Shown: positions 35,343 to 43,645 of the stretch, piece after piece
Layout of the letters: every line of letters starts with the position of its first letter
Position numbering within the stretch: position 1 is the first letter of the stretch
Notes under the pieces: model-generated
Databases searched by the model: none
The model's input: only the letters and a program-made list of their open reading frames with translations
What the model was told of the DNA's origin: nothing
Made by a program: the position numbers and the translations under genes
NCBI GenBank assembly: GCA_040767925.1
Contig: JAXGNN010000003.1
Coordinates: 310,001 to 374,000, forward strand
Length of the DNA: 64,000 nucleotides
Direction: 5' to 3'
Origin: Phil1 sp040767925
GTDB taxonomy: Bacteria; Bacillota; Clostridia; Christensenellales; CAG-138

Positions 35343-36649
35343 GCCGTCCGGTTCTCCTTCAGGATGCGCGCGGCGATCTCCCGCGCCTCCCAAATCGCTT
35401 TTTCGAGATCTATCGTTTTATATTCGCCGTTCTCATAGAGTATTTTTCCGCGAACCATCGTGAGCCTCACGTCCTTGCCCTTGGCGGCGTAGGCGACGGC
35501 GGAATCCGGCGCATACACGGGGCACATCGAGGGGGACGCCGTGCCGAGCAGGATCAGGTCCGCCTGAAAGCCTTCCTTCACGCGGCCGATCTGGTCATCT
35601 CTTCCCTGCGCTTTCGCGCCGTTGACGGTCGCGAGCTTCACCGCCTCGTACGCCCGCAACCGCGTGGGATCCCCGCTCTCTCCCTTGGCGAGCAGCGCGG
35701 CGAGCTTGATCTCCTCGAACATGTCGAGCGTGTTGTTCGAGCAGCAGCCGTCCGTGCCGAGCGCCACGTTCACGCCGCGCCTTTGCATCTCATGGACGCG
35801 GGCGACGCCGCTTGCGAGCTTGAGGTTGGAGGTCGGGCAATGCGCGGCGGAAACGCCGCAGGCGGCGAGGAGGTCCATGTCCTCATCGGACAGGTGCACG
35901 CAGTGCGCGGCGAGCGTTTTCGCCTGGAACACGCCGCAGTCGTAAAACGCGCGCGCGGGGGTTTTGCCGCGGCGCGCGAGGCAATCCTCGTGCTCGGCGC
36001 GGGTTTCGGAGAGGTGCAGGTGGACGACGAGGCCGTGTTCGAGCGCGAGCCCCGCCTCCTTTTCCCACGCCTCCGGACAGCTCGTATACTCCGCGTGGAT
36101 GGCGGCGTCCGCGCGCACGAGACCGTCCCCCTTGCCGTGAAAGTCGCGGACCAGTTCGTCGAGCTCCGCGAAGCAGCGGTCGCTCGGGTTGAGCTTCCCG
36201 TCGAGGGCGACGACGCCGTTGCACAAAGACGCGCGCATGCCCACTTCCAGCGCGAGCCGCGCGATTGCGGGCTGGTGAAAATACATGTCGCTCACAGAGG
36301 TGGTGCCGGAGGCGAGCATCTCCGCGAAGCCGAGCCGCGCGCCCGCGAGGATCTCCCGTTCCGTGAGCCTCCCCTCCACAGGGAACACGCGCGCAAAGAG
36401 CCATTCCTGGAGCGTATAATCGTCCGCATAGCCGCGCATGAGGCACATGGCCGTGTGGGCGTGCGCGTTGACGAGCCCGGGCAAGAGGATATCCCCGCGG
36501 CAGTCGATCTCGCGCTTCAAGGCTCCCTCCGGCCGGGCCGTTCCGACGTATGCGATAAAGCCGTCCTTCACGCCGACGAAGCCGTTTTCGATGACGGGGG
36601 CTTCGTCGCGCATGGTCAGGACCGTGGCGTTGGTGAAAAGAACATCCAT
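35339..36649 (-). CDS. dadD: 5'-deoxyadenosine / S-adenosylhomocysteine deaminase (amidohydrolase family)
   Basis: A 436-residue TatD/ATZ-type amidohydrolase. Metal ligands are seen in NAHAHTAM, VHLHLSETRAEH, the AHCVHLSDED strand, and GTDGCCSNNTLD. The family (MtaD/DadD) deaminates the adenine ring of S-adenosylhomocysteine, methylthioadenosine or 5'-deoxyadenosine. It diverges from an AdoHcyase homologue, which supports S-adenosylhomocysteine as a substrate. The ATG at 36647-36649 is six bases from a -10 and lacks a ribosome binding site, so a leaderless message is likely. Confidence 0.83.
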   Translation of the reverse strand: MDVLFTNATVLTMRDEAPVIENGFVGVKDGFIAYVGTARPEGALKREIDCRGDILLPGLVNAHAHTAMCLMRGYADDYTLQEWLFARVFPVEGRLTEREILAGARLGFAEMLASGTTSVSDMYFHQPAIARLALEVGMRASLCNGVVALDGKLNPSDRCFAELDELVRDFHGKGDGLVRADAAIHAEYTSCPEAWEKEAGLALEHGLVVHLHLSETRAEHEDCLARRGKTPARAFYDCGVFQAKTLAAHCVHLSDEDMDLLAACGVSAAHCPTSNLKLASGVARVHEMQRRGVNVALGTDGCCSNNTLDMFEEIKLAALLAKGESGDPTRLRAYEAVKLATVNGAKAQGRDDQIGRVKEGFQADLILLGTASPSMCPVYAPDSAVAYAAKGKDVRLTMVRGKILYENGEYKTIDLEKAIWEAREIAARILKENRTA

Positions 36650-36655
36650 GGAACT

Positions 36656-36706
36656 ATGATACAGCATTTCCAGGCGTTTGACCATACACCCAAGCGGGTA
36701 TATAAT
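36656..36706. promoter_or_regulatory. Back-to-back promoters of dadD and the AdoHcyase homologue sharing -35 bases
   Basis: Plus strand: TTGACC (36678-36683), 17 bp, TATAAT (36701-36706). Minus strand: TGGTCA (36679-36684), 17 bp, TATCAT (36656-36661), six bases before the dadD ATG. The two -35 hexamers use almost the same base pairs, so polymerase should bind only one side at a time. Confidence 0.65.
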
Positions 36707-36743
36707 TGTCGGTGAACATAACGACCACGTTGGGAGGACATTT

Positions 36744-37985
36744 ATGAGCTCCATCAGAGACGCATCCCTTGCGCCCCTCGGCAAAAAACGCATCGCCTGG
36801 GTGCGCGAATTCATGCCCGTCATGCGCGCGCTCGAGGAGCGCTTCCGGATGGAAAAGCCGTTTTTAGGCCTTCGGGTCAGCGTGAGCGTGCACCTCGAGG
36901 CGAAGACCGCCTACCTCGCCCTGCTCCTGCGCGAGGCGGGAGCGGACGTCGCCGTGACAGGCTCGAACCCGCTCTCGACCAAGGACGACGTCTGCGCCGC
37001 GCTCTATGAAATGGGCATGGAGGTCAACGCGTGGTTTGGCGCGACGCCGGAGGAATACTGCGAGCACATCCGAAAAACCCTCGAATTCCGCCCGCACGTC
37101 ATCATCGACGACGGGGGCGATTTCGTTTCCATGCTCTGCGAAGAGCATCCCGAATACGCTATAGACCTCATCGGCGGCTGCGAGGAGACGACCACGGGCA
37201 TCCACCGCCTGCGCGCGCGGGAGAAGGCGGGCAAGCTCCCCTTCCCCATGATGGCCGTCAACGACGCCAACTGCAAGCACCTTTTCGACAACCGCCACGG
37301 CACCGGACAATCCGTCTGGGACGCCATCATGTACACGACCAACAACATGATTTCCGGCCGCACGGTCGTCGTCGCGGGCTACGGCTTCTGCTCGAGCGGC
37401 ATCGCCATGCGCGCGAAGGGCCTCGGCGCGAACGTGATCGTCACGGAAATCAATCCCTACCGCGCGCTCGAGGCGGCGATGGACGGCTTCCGCGTGATGA
37501 AGATGGACGACGCCGCGCCGCTGGGCGACATCTTCATCACGGCGACCGGCTGCCGCGACGTCATCGTACGCCGCCATTTCGAGAGGATGAAGGACAACGC
37601 CATACTCGCCAACGCGGGCCACTTCGACGTGGAGTTCAACAAAAACGACCTGCGCGACATGTCCGTGCGCGTGGAGGAGAGGAAGCCCTTCATCGACGGG
37701 TACTTCCTCGCGGACGGGCGCGTCGTCAACGTGATGGCGGACGGGAGGCTCGTCAACATCGTCGCCGGGAACGGGCACCCCGCGGACATCATGGACCTCT
37801 CGTTCGCGATACAGGCGCTCGGCGCGAAATACGTCGCGGAAAACGGAAACGGCCTCTCCCCCGGCCTCCACGATATCCCGGAGGAGATCGACCGCGAGGT
37901 CGCCCTATTGAAAATCGCCGCCATGGGCATCGGGCTCGACGCGCTCACCCCCGAGCAGGAAGCGTACATGAAAGGCGGCTTCTGA
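36744..37985 (+). CDS. S-adenosylhomocysteine hydrolase family protein, possible S-inosylhomocysteine hydrolase
   Basis: A 413-residue NAD-dependent hydrolase homologue. Conserved positions: His50 in VHLEAKTA, GGCEETTTGI, Lys178 and Asp182 in NDANCKHLFDN, the NAD loop GYGFCSSG (212-219, where classical enzymes have GYGDVGKG), TATGCRDVI and AGHFDVEF (His293). The substitution in the NAD loop and the neighbouring deaminase gene suggest it cleaves S-inosylhomocysteine to inosine and homocysteine. GGAGG precedes the ATG. Its stop overlaps the next start (TGATG), so the two are coupled. Confidence 0.85.
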   Translation: MSSIRDASLAPLGKKRIAWVREFMPVMRALEERFRMEKPFLGLRVSVSVHLEAKTAYLALLLREAGADVAVTGSNPLSTKDDVCAALYEMGMEVNAWFGATPEEYCEHIRKTLEFRPHVIIDDGGDFVSMLCEEHPEYAIDLIGGCEETTTGIHRLRAREKAGKLPFPMMAVNDANCKHLFDNRHGTGQSVWDAIMYTTNNMISGRTVVVAGYGFCSSGIAMRAKGLGANVIVTEINPYRALEAAMDGFRVMKMDDAAPLGDIFITATGCRDVIVRRHFERMKDNAILANAGHFDVEFNKNDLRDMSVRVEERKPFIDGYFLADGRVVNVMADGRLVNIVAGNGHPADIMDLSFAIQALGAKYVAENGNGLSPGLHDIPEEIDREVALLKIAAMGIGLDALTPEQEAYMKGGF

Positions 37986-39550
37986 TGCAGGTCATGAAAT
38001 TCGGACTGGGAATCCGCTTCGCGGCCCTCGCGGAACTGCCGGAGAGGAAGTTCGCCCGCAGGATGTATGAGGAGATTTTCTCCGTGCTCACGCTCTCCGA
38101 GCTCGAGGGGCTGCAGGTCTACGGCGGGAGCGACCCGCTTTCGGGAGAAGCCGGCGCGCAGGAGAGCGGTGATATCTTCCTCGCGGTGCTCATGGGAGGC
38201 AGCCTCAAGCAGATGCGCAAGGTGTTCACCGCCATCGACCGGGACGCCGCCATCGGCATGTACCTGACGCACACGCGCCCCTATGTTGAAAACAACCGCC
38301 TCGCGCGCGTGGAGGGGCTTTCCTACTACGGCACCATTCAGAAAAACGGCAGGGTAACGGGCGGGGACGGCACGCTCGACGGGGTGACGGTGCCCAAAAA
38401 GCGCGGCAGCCGCTCCCCCGTGGGCAAGGGCATCAAGATACTGCTCGCGCCCGAGGATTATCTCCCCGGCCTTTCCACGATCGACGCCATCAAGCTCCTC
38501 ACGCTCGCCGCGCGCAAGCATTACCAGGGCGTGAAGCTCGTGCCCCTGCCCGTCAATTACGGCGGGGCGGGCTTTGCGCGCGCGCTCATCACGGCCTGCG
38601 ACGGGGCGATCCGCCGCGCGCAGATCTCCCCGCCCGAGGGGGAGGGACGGATCAAATCCGAATACGCGGTGCTCCGCGGGAAACTCGCGGTCATCGAGAC
38701 CGCGCCTCCGCCCGCTGCCGCGGATGCGCCAACGGGGTATACCGGCGCGGCGTCCTCGCGCGGCACGGGGGAACTGATCCGCCGCGCGCTCGACGAGGGG
38801 CTGCGGGACATACTCGTCGGCGTGCACGACCGCGCCGTGTACGACTGCGGCTTCGGCCTCGCCCGCGCCCTCGGGGTGAAATTTTTCGACGACGCGGGAA
38901 ACGAGCTTTCGGGCCGCGCCGCGGAACTTCAAAAAATCGCCTGCGCGGACGCGGAGTTCCTCAACCCCGCGCTGAAAAACGCGCGCTTCGTCATCGCGGA
39001 CGCCTCCAAAGACGCGCCCCTGCCCGAGGGAGCGGAGCGCTTTTTCGCGGCGCTCGGAGCCGCGCTCGCGCGCGAAATCGATCCCGCCGCGGGCTTCGCC
39101 GGCGCGCTCGCGGCGCTGACGGGCGGCGCGGTATCGAGGAACTTCGACAGCGTGCTCGACGCGGTGGAATTCGAGAAGCTCCTAAAAGGCGTGGCGCTCG
39201 TCGTCACGGGCTGCCTCTCGCTCGACGGGGAATCGACCGCGGAGGGCCGCGCGGTCTCCTCCATCATCCGGCGCTGCGGCGCGCGCAGGGTCCCCGTCGC
39301 CGTGATCGCGGGGCGCGCGGAGAAAAGCGAGGCCGTCTCCTCCGCCATGGGGCGCGCGGGCGTGATGTGCTTCGGCGTGCCCGCCGAGGGCGCCGACCCC
39401 ATCCCCTTGTTTTCGACCGCGGCGGACAGCATGTTCCGCTTCATCCGCATCGGCCGCGACGTGGAAAAAATAGGCGCGCCCAAAAAGCCGCGCCAGAAAT
39501 CCTTTGTCCGCCTGATGCTCGAGAGCTGGAAAAACCGGAGGAACGGTTAG
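37985..39550 (+). CDS. Degenerate glycerate kinase homologue with extra N-terminal domain
   Basis: A 521-residue protein. Residues about 150-480 follow the type I glycerate kinase plan: KILLAPEDYLPGLS (usual APDSxKxSLS), a glycine loop NYGGAGFARAL, SSRGTGELIRRAL (well kept), and LVVTGCLSLDGES (usual TGEGRxDxQS). The invariant GGSATNDGG loop is replaced by VHDRAVYDCG and the GPQKGA region is lost, so kinase activity is doubtful. The first 145 residues match nothing I know. It is translationally coupled to the AdoHcyase homologue and ends in a three-base stop-codon overlap with the convergent sugar kinase. Confidence 0.75.
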   Translation: MQVMKFGLGIRFAALAELPERKFARRMYEEIFSVLTLSELEGLQVYGGSDPLSGEAGAQESGDIFLAVLMGGSLKQMRKVFTAIDRDAAIGMYLTHTRPYVENNRLARVEGLSYYGTIQKNGRVTGGDGTLDGVTVPKKRGSRSPVGKGIKILLAPEDYLPGLSTIDAIKLLTLAARKHYQGVKLVPLPVNYGGAGFARALITACDGAIRRAQISPPEGEGRIKSEYAVLRGKLAVIETAPPPAAADAPTGYTGAASSRGTGELIRRALDEGLRDILVGVHDRAVYDCGFGLARALGVKFFDDAGNELSGRAAELQKIACADAEFLNPALKNARFVIADASKDAPLPEGAERFFAALGAALAREIDPAAGFAGALAALTGGAVSRNFDSVLDAVEFEKLLKGVALVVTGCLSLDGESTAEGRAVSSIIRRCGARRVPVAVIAGRAEKSEAVSSAMGRAGVMCFGVPAEGADPIPLFSTAADSMFRFIRIGRDVEKIGAPKKPRQKSFVRLMLESWKNRRNG

Positions 39551-40500
39551 CTTCCCACCAGCTTCAGGACCTCGTTTTCGGAAAAAATGCTCGGGAGACC
39601 CCCGGGCTTTTTCGTCGAGAGGGCCGCCGCCGCCGCGCCGAAGCGCGCCGCGCGGTAGATTTCCTCCTCGCCAAGCTCGTCGAACGGCGCGCCGCATTTG
39701 ATGATGCGGCTCATCGCCGCGCCGAAGAAAATATCCCCCGCGCCCGTAGTATCGAGCGCGTCCGCCGGGAACGGCTCGACGAAGCGCAGGGTTTGTCCGT
39801 TTGCCGCGCTTGCAACGAAACAGCCCTCGCTCCCCATCGTCGCGAAGACGAGCTTCGCGCCGTTTGCGAGAAGCTCATGCGCTGCCTCGCGCCAGGGCTT
39901 GTTGAGGGCGAACTCCATTTCGTCAGCCCCCGCCTTGACGATGTCCGCGCGGGCGAAGCCCCAGCGCATCGCCTCGCGCGCATACTCCTCCCTGCGCCAG
40001 AGGGGCGCGCGGTAGTTCGGGTCGAAGGTGATGATGACGCCGTTCTCCCGCGCGAAGCGCACGGCCTCGGCGGTGGCGCTCCTCGCGGGTTCGTCCGTCA
40101 GCGACAGGGTCCCGAAGTGGAAATACTTCGCTTTCCTGATTTCACCATAGGGGAGCTCGTCCGGGCGCAGCGTCGTGTCCGCGCCGGGCTTTCGCGCGAA
40201 GGAGAAGGAGCGCTCCCCCCGCGCGCCGAGCGACACGAAGGCGAGCGTCGTGAACGCCTCGTCCGTCCTTTCCCCAAGAAAGGCGATCCCATGCTTTTCG
40301 AGGGTGTCGATCAGAAGCTCCCCGAACGCGTCGGCGCCGACCTTGCCGATCATGCCGCAGGAGCAGCCGTACTTCGCGAGCGCGCCGAGATAGTTGAGCG
40401 GCGCGCCGCCGGGGTTCGCCGCCATCAGGGGCGCGCCCTCGGGGGTCGTCCCCGTCTGTACGAAATCGATGAGAAGCTCGCCCAGCGCGATGACATCCAT
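39547..40500 (-). CDS. PfkB-family sugar kinase (fructokinase-like)
   Basis: A 317-residue ribokinase-superfamily kinase: GELLIDF near the N-terminus, the glycine-rich NPGGAPLNYLGALAKYG motif, FDPNYRAPLW, and the ATP/anion-hole signature DTTGAGDIFFGA (about 257) with the catalytic Asp. Most like fructokinases. AAAGGAGG five bases before the ATG at 40498-40500. It follows the sugar isomerase gene by 11 bases, so isomerised ketose to ketose-phosphate is the likely joint route. Confidence 0.9.
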   Translation of the reverse strand: MDVIALGELLIDFVQTGTTPEGAPLMAANPGGAPLNYLGALAKYGCSCGMIGKVGADAFGELLIDTLEKHGIAFLGERTDEAFTTLAFVSLGARGERSFSFARKPGADTTLRPDELPYGEIRKAKYFHFGTLSLTDEPARSATAEAVRFARENGVIITFDPNYRAPLWRREEYAREAMRWGFARADIVKAGADEMEFALNKPWREAAHELLANGAKLVFATMGSEGCFVASAANGQTLRFVEPFPADALDTTGAGDIFFGAAMSRIIKCGAPFDELGEEEIYRAARFGAAAAALSTKKPGGLPSIFSENEVLKLVGS

Positions 40501-40511
40501 GTGCGCCTCCT

Positions 40512-41189
40512 TTAATCCGAAGCCGGGGGATACTCGTTGCACAGGAGCCGATAAGCTGGCGCGTCCTCCTCGATTTCGGAAAAACGCTGCGGCACGTCGT
40601 AGAAACGGTTGTCGGTATTGTCGTCGTTCGTCATGGAAACCTCCCACGCGAGCACACGGTCCTTTTCGGCCCAGAAGGCGTGGTAGAGGCGCGGGGAGAG
40701 CGTCACGCTCTCCCCCGGGGTGAGCTTCAATACAAAGCCCGAGGGCAGCGCCATTGCCCGCCCGTCTACGCGGACCTGCACCGGCGCGTCGGAAAGCGAA
40801 TCGTCCGGATTGCTGCTCCAGAGCTGCATCATGAGTTCGCCGCCGCCGCGGTTGATGATATCCTCGCTCTTATGCCAATGGAAGTGGTTGGGGGAAAGCT
40901 GGCCCGGTTCGCAGATGAGCATCTTTTCGGCATACGCCTTAGAAAAGCGCGCGTCCTTCAGATTGCCGTTGCGGATGGTGAAGAGCAGAAGGCCGGTCTT
41001 GCTGAAGTCGCCGAGGCCGTAATCCGTCACGTCCCAGCCGAGCATGTTGGCGCGGATTTCGTCGTACTCGTGGCCCTTATGCGCCCAGTCCTCCGGCGTC
41101 CAGGAGGCGAAAGGCGGCAAAAACACGCCGCGCTCCCCGATCCAGTTTTCGGCGCGCGAGATATACGCGTTGATTTCGGAGCGTTTCAT
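40512..41189 (-). CDS. D-lyxose/D-mannose ketol-isomerase-like cupin
   Basis: A 225-residue cupin of the D-lyxose isomerase (DUF1498) family. Metal ligands are expected in NHFHWHKSEDI (two His and a Glu) and in PRLYHAFWAE (His). Members turn D-lyxose to D-xylulose or D-mannose to D-fructose; with the adjoining fructokinase-like gene the second is attractive. It leads a two-gene operon and has its own promoter. Confidence 0.83.
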   Translation of the reverse strand: MKRSEINAYISRAENWIGERGVFLPPFASWTPEDWAHKGHEYDEIRANMLGWDVTDYGLGDFSKTGLLLFTIRNGNLKDARFSKAYAEKMLICEPGQLSPNHFHWHKSEDIINRGGGELMMQLWSSNPDDSLSDAPVQVRVDGRAMALPSGFVLKLTPGESVTLSPRLYHAFWAEKDRVLAWEVSMTNDDNTDNRFYDVPQRFSEIEEDAPAYRLLCNEYPPASD

Positions 41190-41231
41190 AATAGACTAAA
41201 TCCCCCGTAAAATCGATGTGATCCCGGGTTC

Positions 41232-41260
41232 ATCTTATCAAAATACGGGTTTGTTTTCAA
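41232..41260 (-). promoter_or_regulatory. Promoter of the isomerase/kinase operon
   Basis: TTGAAA (41255-41260), 17 bp, TAAGAT (41232-41237) on the minus strand, between the hypothetical gene and the isomerase start. Confidence 0.55.
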
Positions 41261-41281
41261 TGACTTAAGCTTCTTTTAGGC

Positions 41282-41881
41282 CTAGGCTTCTTTTACGTTG
41301 GTGATGCAGTTCTCCCCGAACTCGAACTCGAATATGCGCGCCTGCGACACGCTGCCCTTCGCATAGGAAACGAGGCCCAGCGTCTTCCCGCTGCGGTCGG
41401 AAAAGGGCGCGCGCGGGTACGCGAAGTCGCCGAAGAAATCGCGTATGTCCTCGAATTCGAGCGTGGCGGCGAGCTCCGGGTCCAGGCAAGCGGCTGCGTC
41501 CTCCTCCCTGTCGTCCCGCACGGCTTCCGCGAAGGCGCACGCGAGCAGCAGCTCCGGCGCGCCCGGCTCTTCGGGCGGATCCTCGTCGATATACGCGCCG
41601 GTAAAAAGCATCAATTCGAACACGCCGCCCGGCCACAGGCAGACGGAAACGTCCGCCGCAGGGTCCGAGGCGAGCGCGCCGAGATCAAAGGAGAGCTTGC
41701 GCGTGACGGTGCGCCACTCACCCTCGAGCGGCGCCGCGCATATATAGTAATCCCCCGTGTCCGAAATGGGGATGGACACGTGTTCGCTGCGAGAGCATTC
41801 GCCCACGATCCTTCCGTTGACGGACGCGAGGCAGCGCGTATCCGCGCGTATGACGAGCGTCGGCACGGGCGAATAATACAT
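41282..41881 (-). CDS. Protein of unknown function
   Basis: A 199-residue soluble protein starting MYYSPVPTLVIRAD. The first 110 residues are beta-rich with a carbohydrate- or phage-binding feel (SDTGDYYICAAPLEGEW); the rest is more helical and acidic (EEDAAACLDPELAATLEFED). No signal peptide, membrane helix or catalytic motif was seen and no family was recognised. GGAGG eight bases before the ATG at 41879-41881 supports translation. It is upstream of the sugar isomerase operon but separated by that operon's promoter. Confidence 0.7.
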   Translation of the reverse strand: MYYSPVPTLVIRADTRCLASVNGRIVGECSRSEHVSIPISDTGDYYICAAPLEGEWRTVTRKLSFDLGALASDPAADVSVCLWPGGVFELMLFTGAYIDEDPPEEPGAPELLLACAFAEAVRDDREEDAAACLDPELAATLEFEDIRDFFGDFAYPRAPFSDRSGKTLGLVSYAKGSVSQARIFEFEFGENCITNVKEA

Positions 41882-41928
41882 CTGCGCCACCTCCTGTTTT
41901 CCCGCTCGCTCAATATATGCGCGCGCAC

Positions 41929-41957
41929 TTGCCAAGTATGCGCGTTTGGGCTATAAT
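41929..41957 (+). promoter_or_regulatory. Promoter of asnS
   Basis: TTGCCA (41929-41934), 17 bp, TATAAT (41952-41957); the leader of about 40 bases ends in AAGGAGG before the ATG at 42002. Confidence 0.7.
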
Positions 41958-42001
41958 TTGACGATAATGCGAACTTTATTTTCCAAGGAGGGTTTAACCA
42001 T

Positions 42002-43384
42002 ATGCCAAGGTTGTGCGAACTCGTGAGGGCGCCGGAAGCCCACAAGGGCCCGGCGGAGGTTTCGGGCTGGATCAAGACCGTGCGCGAGAGCAAGAACGCG
42101 GGCTTCATCGAGCTGACGGACGGAAGCTGCTTCAAATCCGTGCAGGTCGTCTACGAACCGAACAATCTCAGCCCTGAGCTCGCGAAGAACCTGCGCACGG
42201 GCGCGGCCGTTCAGGTCGCGGGCGAACTCGTGCTCACGCCCGGCATGCCGCAGCCTTTTGAGATCAAGGCGTCCGAAATCGTCCTTCTCGGCGCGTGCGA
42301 CGAGGATTATCCCCTGCAGAAAAAGCGCCACACGCTCGAGTACATGCGCACCATACAGCACCTTCGCCCGCGCGCGAACATCTTCCAGGCGACCTTCCGC
42401 GTGCGGAACGTCGTCGCGCAGGCCATCCACCGCTTCTTCGACGAGCGCGGCTTCCTCTACGTCCACACGCCGCTCATCACGCCGAGCGACTGCGAGGGCG
42501 CGGGCGAGATGTTCCGCGTGACGACGCTCGACATCAACGACCCGCCCAGGACCGAGGACGGCAAAATCGACATGGGCCGCGACTTTTTCGGGGGCGAGGC
42601 CAACCTCACCGTCAGCGGGCAGCTTTACGGCGAGGCGTTCGCGCTCGCCTTCCGCGACATCTATACCTTCGGGCCGACCTTCCGCGCGGAATATTCCTTC
42701 ACGGCGCGCCACGCCGCGGAATTCTGGATGATCGAGCCGGAGATGGCCTTCTGCGACCTCGCGGGCGACATGGACCTCGCCGAGGCGATGGTGAAGTACG
42801 TCATCCAGGCCGTCATGGAGCGCTGCCCCGACGAGCTTGCCTTCTTCAACAGCTTCGTCGACAACGGCCTTCTCGCGCGGCTTGAAAACGTCGTCACGAG
42901 CGACTTCGCGCGCATCAGCTACACGGAGGCGGTCGAACTTTTAAAGAAATCCGGCGCGGAGTTCAAGTATCCCGTGGAGTGGGGCTGCGACCTGCAGACG
43001 GAGCACGAGCGCCACATCACCGAACAGATTTTCGGCAAGCCCGTGTTCGTGACGGATTATCCCAAGGAGATCAAGGCCTTCTACATGCGCGTGAACGACG
43101 ACGACAAGACCGTCGCCGCGGCGGACCTGCTCGTGCCCGGCGTGGGCGAAATCATCGGCGGCAGCCAGCGCGAGGAGAGGCTGGACGTTTTGAAGCGCCG
43201 CATCGCCGAGATGGGCATGGACGTTTCACAGTACGGCTGGTATCTCGACCTTCGCCGCTTCGGCGGCGTAAAGCACGCGGGCTTCGGCCTCGGGTTCGAG
43301 CGCGTCATCATGTACGTGACGGGCATGGGCAATATTCGCGACGTGCTGCCCTTCCCGAGGACCACGGCGAGCATGGAAATGTAA
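42002..43384 (+). CDS. asnS: Asparaginyl-tRNA synthetase
   Basis: A 460-residue class IIb synthetase that charges tRNA(Asn). An N-terminal OB-fold anticodon-binding domain (about 1-110) is followed by the catalytic domain with motif 2 region FGPTFRAEYSFTARH and motif 3 GFGLGFERVIMYVTG near the C-terminus. The GEANLTVSGQLYGE segment is typical of AsnRS rather than AspRS. Monocistronic, with its own promoter and a terminator hairpin. Confidence 0.95.
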   Translation: MPRLCELVRAPEAHKGPAEVSGWIKTVRESKNAGFIELTDGSCFKSVQVVYEPNNLSPELAKNLRTGAAVQVAGELVLTPGMPQPFEIKASEIVLLGACDEDYPLQKKRHTLEYMRTIQHLRPRANIFQATFRVRNVVAQAIHRFFDERGFLYVHTPLITPSDCEGAGEMFRVTTLDINDPPRTEDGKIDMGRDFFGGEANLTVSGQLYGEAFALAFRDIYTFGPTFRAEYSFTARHAAEFWMIEPEMAFCDLAGDMDLAEAMVKYVIQAVMERCPDELAFFNSFVDNGLLARLENVVTSDFARISYTEAVELLKKSGAEFKYPVEWGCDLQTEHERHITEQIFGKPVFVTDYPKEIKAFYMRVNDDDKTVAAADLLVPGVGEIIGGSQREERLDVLKRRIAEMGMDVSQYGWYLDLRRFGGVKHAGFGLGFERVIMYVTGMGNIRDVLPFPRTTASMEM

Positions 43385-43411
43385 GTCAATTGATAATTGA
43401 CAAATCGATTT

Positions 43412-43454
43412 ACGAAAAGGCGGCCTTCGCTTGAAGCGCGGAGGCCGTTTTCGC
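43412..43454 (+). terminator. Terminator of asnS
   Basis: ACGAAAAGGCGGCCT and AGGCCGTTTTCG form a stem around an imperfect inner GC hairpin about 30 bases past the stop; TTTT lies on the 3' side. Confidence 0.6.
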
Positions 43455-43532
43455 ATGGGAACCGAAAGCGGATTTTGATCTTTGCCCGGTTGCCCGGCTG
43501 TTCTTTGCGCTCTCCTCGCAGAACGGCGCTTG

Positions 43533-43561
43533 TTGACAATGCTTTCCGCCGCCGATATAAT
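43533..43561 (+). promoter_or_regulatory. Promoter of the carbon-nitrogen hydrolase gene
   Basis: Perfect consensus TTGACA (43533-43538), 17 bp, TATAAT (43556-43561); the leader is about 78 bases. Confidence 0.85.
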
Positions 43562-43645
43562 CGGTGCGTGCACGCGATCTATTTCATCATCGCGGCGGTC
43601 AAATCGGGAAGCGGCTTGTTTATTCAAAAACGCGAGGGAATCTTC

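Noticed and set aside
43397..43645. N-terminal extension of the carbon-nitrogen hydrolase frame
   Set aside because: It contains the consensus promoter of the gene and lacks family similarity; the ATG at 43646 matches the family start.
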